Below, piece after piece: positions 1-12,118 of a stretch of 64,000 nt of DNA. The notes under the pieces were generated by a model, which did not search any database, was not told the DNA's origin, and was given only the letters and a program-made list of their open reading frames with translations. Position 1 is the first letter of the stretch. Every line of letters begins with the position of its first letter. Origin of the DNA: Liolophura sinensis (lineage: Eukaryota > Mollusca > Polyplacophora > Chitonida > Chitonidae); contig NC_088303.1 of the NCBI RefSeq assembly GCF_032854445.1, positions 33,831,265-33,895,264 of the forward strand, given 5' to 3'. Position numbers and translations under genes: made by a program.

Positions 1-2470
1 TTTTTCAGGCGCACGTCCATACCCCTCACAGTGTATGTTTCAGTTCAGGTTACAATAAGAACTACAAACTACAACAACATGCCGGTGGCGAGGAGTGGCA
101 GAAGGAAACATGCGCCTACGACGTGGCGAGCAAGCGAGCAACACACAGAGCGTCGACGAAAAAGGGCTCGTGACTGTGAGTGAGTGTCGACGGTCAGAAA
201 ATGATTCTGTAAATATAGATTTCGGTTCTGATTTGATACCCCAGTTGGTTATAGCCACTAGTTTCACCCGAACGCCAATAAGTGTCTGTGGCTCACTGGG
301 TGCAAAAACATTCCCCGAACTCTAAACGAGAACATTTGGAAAAGGGAGTTTGTCGAGATGGGTTTGATGTTGAAAGGGGAAAAGGATTTGTCACAAGGTT
401 GTGGTGCTTCTTTAATATATTTGTCGAGTTCTGGCCAGTTAAAGATCAGGGCAAAATCGTCGGTTGGAAGGGTAGACTCCATAGAAAGATGGACGTCAGC
501 TTTCATGATTTATACCAGCACTATTCCGGAGAAATTCCCAGTTCCACCCTATGAGTTAATGCATACCATACGCACGTCGGCGGAAAGGTTCCGTGGCTAC
601 TCACTGATGAGCAGTTTCGTATTCGTCAAACTGCAGCACTTAATAACTCTAGGACAAACATTAACGTGGAGCTTTCGTTGACATTTAGGGTTTCTAAATT
701 GTCACTCCTACTGTGCCCTACAGTATAGGGTTGCAAGCAAATATGGCGCACATGACACCCGTTTTATGCCATTTCACTGGGACTTCAGTGGTAATGAGCC
801 ACCAGGCTCGCGGGTACAACCACTCATGCTTAAAATGTAGAGCAGAACACTCAGCCAAAGACTGTAAGACAAGTCCCAGTGTGGGAACAGACCAAACTTG
901 TGCCAACAACTACAGCAAAATTTGTTTTGTCAAGGAAAAACTCCAGTTAAGGTTGATATGCTTATTCAAGGTTTGAGGGCTTACCCTAACCTTGCCGCAG
1001 TAAAGGAATTGAAAGTTGGTTTACCAACGGGTTTTCGCTAAATTTAACAGGGCCTCGTCTTTCAACGGAGACTGAAAATCTTCAGTCCGGGAAAAAACAT
1101 ATTCAGGCTGTGTTTTAACTTAATAAAGAAATTCTCCGTTCAGAATGTCTGGACCTTGTTCACACCAACCTCTACCTGCTATGAGAATATCGTTTTTAGG
1201 GTCTGAGGGCGAATTCAGATTAATGCACAATCTTTCTTACTGGTAACTCAGTAAACGATCACATAGAACTCTTGGCCCATTCACTTCACTCACATTCTAA
1301 GGCTTCGAAATAGACACGATCGACATGGTGGTAAATCTAAAGTAGCTGAAATTTGTAGTAAAATAAGATCGTTAATGGGTGTTAAAAAGGCGAAGATCAA
1401 AGAGATACACTCTCTTATTGGGTCTTTAAATTTCGCATGTACAGCTGTTTCCTCAGGTAGGAGATTAATAGATGCTACCCGCTCAGTTAAAAAACTGTAT
1501 CATCATGTCAGAGTCACACACGATATGAAAGAAGACCTACAAATCTGGATATCAATGAACAACTTCACATGTATACGGACAGTTCAGTTTCTCTCGGTTT
1601 TAGTATATATTTCCAGAAGACAATGGGCTTTCGGCCAATGGTCCAAGGAAATGCATAAGTCAGGTGTAAACAGGTAGCATTACAATTAAAGAGGAGCCTC
1701 TGTGGCTCAGTTGGTTAGCGCGCTTCAGGAACCAAGGTTAGTTGTAGCATCGCAAGGTGATCAGAGCAGCGACGACAGTGTGATAGCTGGCAAATGGTCA
1801 CACTTATCTGGTGAAATACGGCCTCTTGTCAATTTACCTCAGCCAGGGTTTCATTCCAAATGTTCATATAAATGCAAAAATAGTAGCAATTTACACGCCC
1901 ATTGGCACCATGGCTCAAGCAGGATTTGGAAAAAAAAAATGCAGTGATGTTAAATGTAATTTATTAGACGTCACTGGTCTAGAATTACTCAAAATGCTGT
2001 GCTGTCATCACATTTAACATTTCCCGATATATGCCTCGCTCGTCCTATGGACGAAACTCATTATTAACCAGAAACTTTTGTACCACACTGACAACATGCG
2101 GTTTTGTGTAAGTTGTTAATACCGTCTACAGCCAGATCAACAGAAGTCATGAAACTAGTTAGTCGATTTGTCACGAAATGTTTGCAATTAAGTATTCTCA
2201 TTAAAAGTGTGCGTATTTCCAGGCATGAATAACTCCACTGCTGATTCAATTTCTCGTTCGCAGTGGATCAGATTCAGAGAGCTAGCCACACAAACAGACA
2301 GCCTGCCGACCTCTATTCCAACTCAGTTGTGTGAGATTTAGATCTGAAAAGAAGCGCCTCTTAGATACAGTGGTGTCGGACAATCCCAGGGCTGTGCATG
2401 AGACCGCACGGCAGTCCCTTCACCGATTTCACCGAGCTCTGGCCCCTGGATCATCTGAATGAAGCAATCT
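1..2470 (+). mobile_element. DIRS-type tyrosine-recombinase retroelement, decayed fossil
   Basis: Translated pieces on the + strand follow the DIRS order. First is a gag-like region (about 80-700), including a stretch around ELMHTIRTSAERF. It is followed by a Cys/His knuckle (HSCLKCRAEHSAKDC, about 815-865). A piece typical of the segment preceding DIRS reverse transcriptase follows at about 945-1050. Next is the end of the reverse transcriptase (IHSLIGSLNFACTAVSSGRR, about 1400-1470). The RNase H domain closes it, with a HTDNM-like motif near 2080-2100 and NNSTADSISRSQWIRFRELA at about 2225-2290. The element is clearly broken in many places and looks old. Its left end may lie outside the window, and no tyrosine recombinase was recognised on the same strand downstream. 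The DIRS assignment rests on remembered family motifs, not on a search. Confidence 0.75.
1692..1730 (+). repeat. SINE family A, 5' head fragment
   Basis: The tRNA-like head ctgtggctcagttggttagc matches the first bases of the full family A copies at 11841 and 35342. The body and tail are absent. It lies inside the DIRS fossil, so it post-dates that element or is a rearranged scrap. Confidence 0.55.
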
Positions 2471-4279
2471 TAGACTTAGGTGAAAATTTCATATCACTAA
2501 AATTTTTAATTCTTACCTAACAAAGTAAAAATATTGGTTGAACACGTACATTCTGGGCAAGGAAATGTAGAACAAGCTTCAACGCAGATTCATCACATTT
2601 CAACATTAAAATGAGGGAAAGGAACATGCCACGTTTAATGAAATTTTGACTTAAGTCCAAGATCGCTTCGTGATCCCGGCACCATGAGTCTTTCGTAAGG
2701 TCCGATCAGCTATTGTTTTATTAAATTTACCACGGTTTCAAAATAATTAGTTTTCGACAAAGTGTGTATAAACACACTCTGGTGCTTGGATTCTTGCGTG
2801 CTTTGTGCTCCATGCAGTATTTTTAACGGCAACACCTTGTAAGGTAGGTAAGGTAAACTATTCTTACTCGTCACCGAAGTAATCCGTTGGGATCATTCTA
2901 ATTAGCTATGGTTTTTCCAAGGCGCAGTATTGTCGCTTGGCAATTCCCAAGCAGCACGTCCGGTATTATTTTTGTCATGTATTTTACCTTCCTTGATTGT
3001 CCCAAGGGGTACATTCGCTATTATTTTGCTATGCACTTTTTACAGGGGGTGTTAAAATGCGATGCTAAATATTCCGACGTGCTTCACGACTAGGATAAAA
3101 TACAACCCAATACGTTTGTTTCTCGAAAAGTATAAAATATAGCACTATAAAATAAAGCATCTACAGGGCAGCTTTCATAATGTCCTGTTTTCAGCTAAGA
3201 GGCTTCGGTGAGACAGGCACGGTGTCAAACAGCGACCACACTGACAGTGACCCGGGGAGGTCGCCCGTTGCTTGGTAGCGAGAGTTCGGGCAGGTCAAAG
3301 GATTTCCCAAACTCTGTCTGACAGAGCTAAAGGCGCTGGAAACCTCTGGCATCAGCATAACGACAACAAAAGTGGGGAGTTCAACTGTTTAAACGTAATT
3401 AAAGTTTGACTTACGTACGAAAAACAAATAACTGAAACACACAAAATTAGGTTAACAATACTGTGATGCTGAATTTCATTTGGATTGTTTGTGTAAATGC
3501 TTTGTGGTCGTGTTGTATTCTGTATCAAATTCATAAACACTAGGTAACGAATGTTGAAGTAATGGAACACTTCAGTTCACATTTTCAATTCAATGTTAAT
3601 TTCTCAACATATGCTGATACATAACAAAACAATAACAGCATCATAGATATGTTTTTATGCTTATTATAAGTAAGCAAATAAATATATTATAATTTATATG
3701 TTGAAGGTATCATGAGGATAAATATGATTTGCGTTTATTGTATTGTGAAATACAATGGATGGCTATCACAATTTAAATTTGTAATGACGCTTTCTGTGCA
3801 AAGTTATATGCGCATTAAACCAGCCACGTGCACGTTTCACTCAGTGCGCCGTACCAGTTACGTAAAATATACGCGTCACACTCATGCATAAAGGTCACAT
3901 GATGTACCAAATTTGAATATCTGGGTCAACGGCAATATATTGGCGGTAGTCAGACAGTAGCGTTTGCGGAGAGAAAACATGGGTAAACGGACTGAACATT
4001 GTGGAAAAAAAAAACAGTTCAACACGGATAAACATCAAACAAGGATTGGGAGTTGAAAAGGACGATCTGCAGTCTGTCCAGTATCCTGAGGATGTGAAGT
4101 TGATGTGAACTTTGCTTTTATTCATCGTTGCATTGTTGAACAACCCTCCATAACTTTGAGGCGTGACTCAAAACTGGGATTTTGCCATTTGGATGTCATT
4201 GCTACTGTTACGTGTAACATTACAGTCGACAGCGTCGGGCATTTGCACTGAGAGTGGCGTGACTGACATGGGAGTATTT
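2471..4279. other. No gene recognised; degenerate repeat-like DNA
   Basis: I see no convincing reading frame. Positions 2963-3018 match 5010-5066 in the same orientation, which suggests terminal repeats of an older element that encloses the recombinase fragment at 4280-4687. The remainder is AT-rich DNA without an identifiable feature. Confidence 0.5.
2963..3018 (+). repeat. Direct repeat, left copy
   Basis: About 56 bases containing tgtcccaaggggtacattcg recur at 5010-5066 with a few changes. The pair flanks the tyrosine-recombinase fragment and may mark the ends of the element that carried it. Confidence 0.6.
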
Positions 4280-4687
4280 TCACTCAACGGCATTTTCACT
4301 TTCAGGATTTTCTGGTAACACACTTGAAGAATGTAGGATATTGCTGATTTCACGGCGTTTTGAAATGGACAGTTTGGTGACATAACTCCGTACACTGGAT
4401 TCACTGCGGTGGCCTGTCACAGATATAACGTCCATCACAGAAATCCCGGCATCAGCAAGAACTGTGGCTGTCGTACCCCGGACGCAGTGATACGTGTAAC
4501 GGCGGCTACGTTTTGCATCGCGGGAAATATCAGACATCATGGATCCGATCGTTTTGTGACCCATTGGTTGATTGCCATACCATGCTTTGTGGTCAGCTGG
4601 GACGTTTAGGAGAGGCCGCTGAAAGAAAGACTCGCAGGAAGAATTATCACGTCCCGTATGTAAAAAAAAAACTTTTCGTGAAATCAT
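4280..4687 (-). pseudogene. Tyrosine recombinase C-terminal fragment, Crypton-type
   Basis: The open frame of about 135 residues carries the C-terminal half of a tyrosine recombinase of the kind found in Cryptons and in Crypton-derived animal genes. It contains WYGNQPMGHKTIGSMMSDIS, then YTYHCVRGTTATVL, supplying the His-x-x-Arg pair. VTGHRSESSVRSYV follows, supplying the second His or Trp position and the nucleophilic Tyr. The N-terminal half with the first catalytic Arg was not found, so this is a truncated gene. It lies on the opposite strand from the DIRS fossil and therefore looks independent of it. Direct repeats at 2963 and 5010 flank it. A DIRS or Ngaro recombinase is the alternative, but the HCVRGTT and GHRSESSVRSY signatures fit Cryptons better. 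The family is recalled from memory. Confidence 0.7.
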
Positions 4688-5009
4688 TATTATCTGTTAT
4701 TGTGTTAGCATTCAAACGTTCGTATGGGTTTTAAATTATATGTAAGGTGATGCTTTTCTCCTTTAAAATAAACGTTCGCTCCGACAGAAAAAAATAGCCA
4801 TTTTGTTTCTTTGTTTATATTTGTCTTCTACTTTATTCAATGTAAACAACAACCTCTATCCACCCATAGAACTACAATAGACTCGTCCAGAAGTCAAACG
4901 CTTCTGTCCTCGTGATCGGGGCATCTAACGACTCAGATAATGTACAGTTGGCACAATGCCAAACGGTTCGTCGTATGTAATAAAAAGGAATGGAAGGGTA
5001 ATAGAATCG

Positions 5010-5066
5010 CTATTATTTTTGTCATGCATTTTACCTTGACTGGCTGTCCCAAGGGGTATATTCGCT
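5010..5066 (+). repeat. Direct repeat, right copy
   Basis: This matches 2963-3018 and shares tattatttttgtcatg, then a ttttacctt block and tgtcccaaggggta. See the left copy. Confidence 0.6.
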
Positions 5067-5529
5067 GCGCATTTAATCTTTCTTGGTTTCCCCGGGAAAG
5101 AAGCTGTCACTGTGTACTTCCCAAAGTACATACGCTTTATATTGCCACGCACATAGCTCCTCAGTTGCATATATTACATGCTAGTCTATGCGTCGAAACA
5201 GACATTCATGTGCCCAGTCGTCAGCCAAAAACGACATTCCCAGGTCAATAATTGCAAGGCCAATTCCCAAAAACGACATATAACACTAATTACTAAAACG
5301 CTTAGTGTATGTACCAAAATACCAAAAAGTACCAAAATAGGGACGGAATCACGCAAAGAGAAGCGGTCATCAGTTTTCACTTGATGTGAAAAGACACAAG
5401 GTATTTTTCTAGGCGGCTGAGTGAAATCAGTATTCAAATCGTGTAGCATGCTAGAATATCAGTTTTCGATAATAAAAAATATGTATCTCAGTTGCGCTTT
5501 GATTGCGACTGTCAATATATCCAACGTGG

Positions 5530-5735
5530 CGATCTGATTCAAGACGATGAATATACCTCCCCTTGCCCCGATTAATCTGAATTAGACACAATCATGAAGC
5601 TGAGCATCAGAGATTCTGAACGCTCTGTACATATTTACTTACAAGAGAATTATACTCATTGTAGAACTTAAGAAATTTGGATTGAAGGCGTTTCATAGAA
5701 TAACCTGTACAAAACTAGTGTTTGCTGTAATAACT
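5530..5735 (-). mobile_element. Penelope-like retroelement, 3' part, beyond the hAT insertion
   Basis: On the minus strand, just outside the hAT end, the conceptual peptide SMKRLQSKFLKFYNEYNSLV fits the region after the reverse transcriptase of Penelope-like elements. The rest of that element resumes at 10093 on the other side of the transposon. It is a broken fossil, and I could not identify a GIY-YIG endonuclease. Confidence 0.65.
5731..5735. repeat. Target-site duplication of hAT element, left
   Basis: TAACT directly precedes the element end at 5736 and recurs directly after the other end at 10093-10097. hAT elements most often make 8-bp duplications. Only 5 bp match here, either because the family uses a shorter target or because the flanks have changed. 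Confidence 0.7.
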
Positions 5736-8700
5736 CAGGGTTCCCACTCTACCTGGAATCAGGGAAAACCTGGAAAAAATATTTCAGTTTTTCAGTCAGG
5801 GAAAAATCAGGGATTTAAAAAAAAATGAATAAAATCAGGGAAAAATCAGGGAATTTTGTTTGCTGAAGGTGTCGAGGTTGCGTAATGCTGAAGTCCCCAT
5901 TATACACACACACAGTCCCGTATTGTATGCTTGGTTATGGTGGCTTTTTAGTGTGGAAACTTGAACCTCTCTACATTTATTTCTTTCTTGCTTGATGGCT
6001 GTGTTGCATGAACTTTCGGTATATTATAACCTATCAACACCGTCTAACACTAAAAGTCCAAAAGGGAGTAGCGCCCCTTGCCTCCAGAGCTGCAGCTCCT
6101 GTCTCCTGCTGCATATATGATGTAGCCTAGGCCTACATCATTGCGTAAGGAGATTGTAGTTAAAAATACTACATTGTCACAAAGTGTTAATGTCAATATG
6201 CATGGAGAATGACTTACATGTAGGTTGATTATGTTAATTATATCCCATGCTTCTGTGAAAGCAGGGCCAGGGATATTAATTTACAAGTGCATGTAGGTCT
6301 GTCCATGCACCCATCATTCTTGCTACATATGTATGTCTGTGCACCCTGATTTCACACTTCTGTTTTCAAACAGTATATGCAATTTCCCAACTTATTTCAT
6401 TTTGACTAAAATAGGTATCCACATTTATTTCAGGAGTCCTCACAATATGTTTGAAAACAGAAGAGTTACATGTTTTGCATATCTAATGACCCCATTCATT
6501 TTGATTCGTTCTGTGTCAAACCAAGATTGCTGAGAAGAGTGGATGCAAATTTTTTATATAGGTTGTAAATTTATTTTCTACTTTCTGATATTTGGTCTTT
6601 AAAATTGATCAGTTATTAGTGAAATGCCCAGTAGATCATTATAAAACCTGCTGAAACACCATGCTTGCGTATAACACCGATTGAGACACGATCCTGACCG
6701 TTCCAAGTATAAACTTCCATTTATGTGTTTTAATCAAAGATGAAATAACACGAGAGGATGAACTTATTTAGAATTTCATTCGTTATCTATTAGCTTGTTT
6801 GCTGCTTGCTACATATGTGTTGTTATCTTGTTGTAACTTTTGCTTTTTGCTATGGATCCTGTGGTGTTGGTATGCGCTCTCTCCTTGCTTTGGCCTGATC
6901 CTGCCCTAACATACTGTAGATATACTGACGAACTAAAACCCTAGTCTGTCAATCGTCATGTCCGTGCAAATTCGTCAGGATTGGTTGCAAAAGGAAGAGT
7001 ATAAAAACTGGATAAAGGAAGTCCTCAAGATAGTAGCAAGGCCTTCTGTGAAGTCTGCAAGAAGACAATTGATTTAAGCAACATGGGGCAGACAGCACTC
7101 ACATCTCACATGAAGGGGAAAAAAGATGTTCAAATTCTTTCCCTGAAATCTGGAAGCAACATCCCAGCCGTCTATAAAACTGTTCTGCGCAGGCGACAAT
7201 TCCTCAGTGCCGTCAACGTCATCTGAACCAAGCAAAGGGAGGGATGATGACTTAGCAACAATGGATGTTGAGACTCCTGGAAGGAATCTGATAACCTCTT
7301 ACATCAGTTCTAGGGATGTCAAGAAAGCCGAGATCATATGGGCTCTGAAAACAATTAAGTCTGGCTTCTCCTACAACAGTAGTGCAGACATTGGGGATGT
7401 GTTTAAGGCAATGTTTCCTGACAGTAGCATAGCTAAGAACTTCAGATGTGGGCCAACAAAATTGGCATACCTTATTTGCTTTGGTATTGCTCCATACTTT
7501 ATGGACAAGCTACTAAATAATGTGAGAGCAGCAGTAGGCTATGTTGTCCTTTGATGGATCACTTAACTCTGTGATTAGGATGGGACAGATGGATATCATA
7601 GTCCGCTATTTCTATAATGGTAAAGTTGTCTCTCAGTACCTAGACAGTCAGTTTTTGGAGCATGCAACAGCAAAAGATCTTCATTCAAACAAGGCACATC
7701 AAACCTAAATCCAAGTAAGCTGTTACAAGTATCCATGGATGGGCCAAACGTGAACTTCATGTTTCTAAATGACTTATTGGATGACAGGAAGAAAGAAGAT
7801 CCAGATCTCCCTGGGATCCTTCAGCTGGGCAGTTGTAGTTTACATGTAATCCATGGGGCATTCACTACAGGCATCCAGAAAACTGACTGGAATTTGGAAA
7901 AACTTCTCCGCGCCATTTGGTACCTTTTTGTCGATTCTCCCGGTAGGCGAGCAGACTCCGAAGACCGAGCTATTTGGGCTCCAGTTCTGCAGCACAAGGT
8001 GGGTGGAAGATGTTTGTGTCGCTGAGAGAGCTGTAAAGATATGGCCTAACCTGGTGACGTATGTGAAGGAAACTCTCAAGAAGCCCAAGCGGCAAATACC
8101 AACAGTTGCATCCTTTGTTAATCTCCAGGAATCTGTGGTCAGTGATCCACTCATCCTGGCAAAGGTAGAAGTTTTCATCTCCACAGGCAACCTTGTTCAG
8201 CCATTCCTGAAGAAATACCAGACGGACAAACCAATGGTACCATTTATTACAGAAGATCTATGTGATATCTTGAGAAGTCTCATGGGCAGGTTCATCAAGC
8301 CATCAGTTCTAACAGAGGCCACTACATCCTACAAACTGGCATCTGTTCATGTTGATGACCAGTCAAACCTCCTAAACCCTGACAAAGTAGATCCAGGCTT
8401 TGCAGCAAAAATGCATCTTGATGAAGCATTAAAATCTAATGCTGCTTCTCCCCTAGCCAAGAAGGAATTTCTTGTGGCTTGCCAGAAACTGTACCTTGCT
8501 ATGACACACAAGATCTTGGAGAGATGCCCACTCAAGTATTCCTTCGTGCGTTCACTCCAGGCTCTTGATCCTAGGCTGATGGTTGCTCACCGGCAGTCTG
8601 CTGAAGAGAAGTTCAAAAAAGTGCTAACCAAACTTGTGGACAACAAATGGCGACAAGACCGTGAATGTGACGAGATCCTACGTCAGTATAAAGAACTCCT

Positions 8701-10092
8701 TGGGTTACTCCAGAGACACCACAAGTTGGAATGTGAAAACTTTGCAGTTCACACTGATCGAGTTGACGACTTCTTCATTTCAGTGATTGACCTCCCCACA
8801 AGCCAGAACTAAAGGAGCTGTGGGAATTGATGAAACTTCTTCTTACACTGTCTCATGGTCAAGCTGCTATAGAACGAGGTTTTTCTATTAACAGTGACCT
8901 CCGGGCTCCAAATCTGAAGACCCAGACAGTTGTGGCGCAGAGAATGATTTATGACACCCTTGCCCTTGCGGAAACTCAAGTTTCCGACTTTGAGGTTACT
9001 CCTGGGTTACTCCAGTCTTGCAGTCACGTGCAATTCCAGATACATAGCTCACCAGCAGGCAGAGAAGGACGAGCATGAGAAGCAGCGCAAACTGCAAAAG
9101 AGACAAGCAGATGAAAGCAAGATGCATGATGCTAAAAAGAAACTCAAGATGTTGGAGCAAACCCATGAAACACTAATCTGTGATGCTAACAAACAAGCCT
9201 TGCAGGCAGAACAGAAGAACAACTTCTCTCTCCTAGCAAAGTCAAATGCTCTGAGACACAAAGCCAAGGAATTGGAGAGAGACATTCAGCAACAGAAGGA
9301 CTTTGTTAGCAACCTATCTGCTTCTCTACATCAGGTGTAATGTGAAGATTTGTGCATGTGAAGTGACATTGTGTATGTGGACAACAAATCAATGTAAATA
9401 CACACATGTGCTCCCAACAGCTAAAGTTTGATTCTTTGCTCACGTTTACATGTATGTTGAATTTATCAAAGTTCATGTACAATTAAGTATTGAGGTTTTC
9501 AGACACTTTCAGTTGTATACTGTGTCAAAATAAAGCAGATATTTTTCACATAATGTTCTTGCTGAAAGCAGATACTTCTCAGATTATGTTCATGCAGGCA
9601 TTTGGTGAGGAGAGGATGGCTATGAGGGGAGAAGGGAGGCCATTACCTGCCTGTGAGCACACCAAAAATACTGAATACATACAATGAATATAGTAACATA
9701 GCTTTCTTTTGTTTCTTTGTATTCTCTACAACTTAGAGCTACGTATTTTTTTTGTAAGAATAATCATTGTTTTGAAAGAAGTGTTATTTTCAGTATTTAT
9801 GATATCACATGGTGGAAGTGGTGACATGGTGGTCTCAATCATCAGAAGATTTATTCAGGGCGAATTGATTCCTAATTCTGCTACCTAATCCTCACTAATT
9901 ACGTCCCACTCCAATAGGGATTCCGTCAATTTTTAACACTGGAATCTGTGGTCATTTCATGAAATGTAGTCATAAGTACATTGTAACATAAAAGAAATCC
10001 TTATTTATCGATAATTAGAGAGAATATTGTATCCTGGATTGATCAGGGAAATATCAGGGAATTTTGTTTTTTTTGAAATAGTGGGAACCCTG
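5736..10092 (+). mobile_element. hAT-superfamily DNA transposon, 4.36 kb, full length, transposase broken
   Basis: The ends are perfect 12-bp inverted repeats, CAGGGTTCCCAC at 5736-5747 and GTGGGAACCCTG at 10081-10092. TAACT flanks them on both sides. Inside each end are clustered subterminal repeats of the motif tcagggaaaa (about 5757-5860 on the left and 10040-10075 on the right), as expected for transposase binding sites. The interior carries a hAT-type transposase (about 6958-9340) on the + strand. The element sits inside a Penelope-like retroelement, whose minus-strand coding sequence resumes on either side. The ends are intact but the transposase is frameshifted, so this copy is not autonomous, although its ends could be recognised in trans. 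Confidence 0.9.
6958..9340 (+). pseudogene. hAT transposase pseudogene (BED-like finger, DDE core, coiled-coil tail)
   Basis: The reading frame begins at ATG 6958 (MSVQIRQDWLQKEEYKNWIK). A one-base loss near 7030 puts the following BED-like finger (FCEVCKKTIDLSNMGQTALT, then SHMKGKK) out of frame. The conserved block EIIWALKTIKSGFSYNSSAD lies at about 7336-7395, in the open stretch 7207-7554. A frameshift at about 7550 precedes SFDGSLNS, which probably holds the first catalytic Asp. VSMDGPNVNFMF (about 7729-7764) probably holds the second. The catalytic Glu is in HGQAAIERGFSINSDL (about 8857-8904), within the C-terminal dimerisation region. Further frame changes lie near 7690, 7930-8020, 8795 and 9050. 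The last 90 residues (8951-9340 frame) are strongly charged and coiled-coil-like. Five to seven breaks in total make it inactive. The family is recalled from memory. Confidence 0.85.
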
Positions 10093-10097
10093 TAACT
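10093..10097. repeat. Target-site duplication of hAT element, right
   Basis: TAACT follows the terminal GTGGGAACCCTG and equals 5731-5735. Confidence 0.7.
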
Positions 10098-11577
10098 TTT
10101 TACCTTGATTGAAGTCGACACGTAACACATAAGATCTATAAATAATTGCTACAAGGCGAGATATGTACACGCCATTTGCAGGACCCTTCGGTATATTGCT
10201 ATTCAAGTAGGGATAATTTACAATGTCAAAATTGAAACTATCCCTCTTGTCGTAAAGCCTGCGAGAGAGGAAACCGTTTTGGTCTTTGTACAAATATAGG
10301 TCCAGATAAGATGTACCAAATGGAGAGTATGTGGTTTCCCTTTAAATCCAGCGAAAGGTGGTAAATCTTTTACAGTCTTTGCTATATATGGGTTGTTTAC
10401 AGCCAGCAGATCATCAGTATACCGTTTAGCGAATGAGAAAGATCGGGTCTGCAGAGAATTACCCCTTAATAGTTTCTGCATATAGTTGTATAGGACGGCA
10501 GGTATAGGTCGGCCAAAAGGGGGGCACATCGGAATACCTATGCACTGTTGATATATGGTTTCCCCGCATTTCACATAAATGTTATTAACGTGAAATTCAA
10601 GCACCTCAATGAACATGGAAACATCCCATGAACTGAAGAAGGTTTTGTTGCCTTTGACGTTAATATAGCGGTGACCAGTTTTATTAAACACCAATACAAT
10701 TAGTGATGAAATTCTATCAATTAAATCTGTGTGAGGCATTGTAGTACAGAGAGTGGAAAAATCCCAAGCAGAGATGTCCTTACACAGTGCGTCTGTTTGA
10801 ACGTCTAGTTCTTCAGTGAGAACTTCTTAAGGATCCACATACCGTTAACGCCTGAACTGTTTTCAATTGCACAACAGTACTTTTTCCAAAATGTACTTCT
10901 TGCAGTGCCTTCGTTAAGAGAGTAGATACAAGTTAGGTGGTACAGCCTCTTGATCTCGCAATAAAGCGCGCTTTGTTTGGAGATTTACGCATTTTTTTTG
11001 ATTCCAGTAAAGTTGTGGTATATCGGCGTGAAGGGAAGATACGGATACACTCCTCTGCTTGAGAAATGACTGACCCTTTTTAAATAGTTCATCCAGAATA
11101 TTGGTCGTCCTGAAATATTGTGATATTAAGCTTTTCTACAAGAACCTTGTAGTAATAAATCCTTGCAGACAAATATTATGTTATTGGGAGCTTTGTCCTC
11201 AGGAACAATATCGTATTTTCTGTGAAGGTCATCAAGTACCTTTCGCGTGGTAGAATCCTTCAGAACTTGTTTGGCTGTCGCATGGACATAAGTATTAATA
11301 TTATGGATTGCATACACAACATTTTTCTAAACTAGTTCAAGCCAAGTCTCAAGGACTGAAGGATCGACCCTCTCCAGTTTACACCATTTTTTGCAAAGTT
11401 TTCAAGCACCGAAAGGATTCAGAGTCACAATTGTATCTACCAGAAGTGTCATCAGACATCTCAAAATTTTTAACTGTTTTCGCGTAATTAAATGTATTGG
11501 AAATGATTAATTGATTATATTGGTAGGGAGTGCATGAGGGGCCTCGTATGTCGAAGTAATTCGACACAGCTTTGATG
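10093..11577 (-). mobile_element. Penelope-like retroelement, main part (fossil)
   Basis: Reading on the minus strand from 11577 towards 10093, there is first a region resembling the N-terminal part of Penelope-like proteins (PSCTPYQYNQLIISNTFNYA). Next comes the conserved segment LDDLHRKYDIVPEDKAPNNI (about 11250-11190). A reverse-transcriptase core follows, including GNKTFFSSWDVSMF, QQCIGIPMCPPFGRP and the catalytic FAKRYTDDLLAVNN. LYKDQNGFLSRRLYDKRDSF then leads toward the thumb. The element is broken in several places. Its 3' part continues at 5735-5530 beyond the inserted hAT element. The assignment rests on motif order and recalled family signatures. Confidence 0.8.
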
Positions 11578-11840
11578 CCCTCCGGGTCATTTTAAACTAG
11601 CAAAATGTTGATTAAATCAAGCTGTTTTGCTAAATGGATTAAGTAAAACTGTATTGCTAAATTCCAATAGCTGATTCCCCGTTATACTGCTGGTAGGCGC
11701 TCAGCAGGTTCGCGAGGATCCCACTACCACCATATTGTGTATGTACATAAATAAAGCCGTGGCTGTAAATATCCAAACTTGTACAAAGTTGTCTGTTGAT
11801 TGTGTTTAAAAGTGAAGTAAAATAATTAGTTTTCTTTTCC

Positions 11841-12118
11841 ATTGGGGGCCTCCGTGGCTCAGTTGGTTAGCGCGCTAGCGCAGCATAATGACCCAGGAGC
11901 CTCTCACCAATGCGGTCACTGAGAGTTCAAATCCAGCTTATGCTGGCTTCCTCTCCGGCCGTACGTGGGGAGGTCTGCCGGGAACCTGCGGTTGGTCGTG
12001 GAATTCCCCGGGCTGTGCCCGGTTTCCTCCCACCATAAAATTGGCCGCCGTCGTATAAGTGAAATATTCTTGAGTACGGCGTAAAACACCAATCAGATAA
12101 ATAAACTAAATAAATAAA
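11841..12118 (+). repeat. SINE family A, full-length copy with target-site duplication
   Basis: This is a tRNA-derived SINE. The head is cctccgtggctcagttggtt, the B-box-like part is gagttcaaatcc, and the body contains tcctctccggccgtacgtgg. The tail is ttgagtacggcgtaaaacac followed by AAATA-type repeats. The 9-bp duplication ttcttttcc flanks it at 11832-11840 and 12119-12127. It serves as the reference copy for family A in this window. Confidence 0.9.

Noticed and set aside
600-640. Hammerhead ribozyme core (ctgatgag ... cgtcaaac)
   Set aside because: The GAAA core element is absent, and the sequence sits in the gag-like coding part of the DIRS fossil, where it encodes a conserved peptide.
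40-976. Separate small host genes in the first kilobase
   Set aside because: The frames read together as the gag-like part and zinc knuckle of a decayed DIRS-type element.
11846-11930. tRNA gene suggested by the cctccgtggctcagttgg head
   Set aside because: The same head recurs across the window attached to a fixed body and tail with target duplications, so it is the SINE head and not a tRNA gene. It does not complete a cloverleaf.
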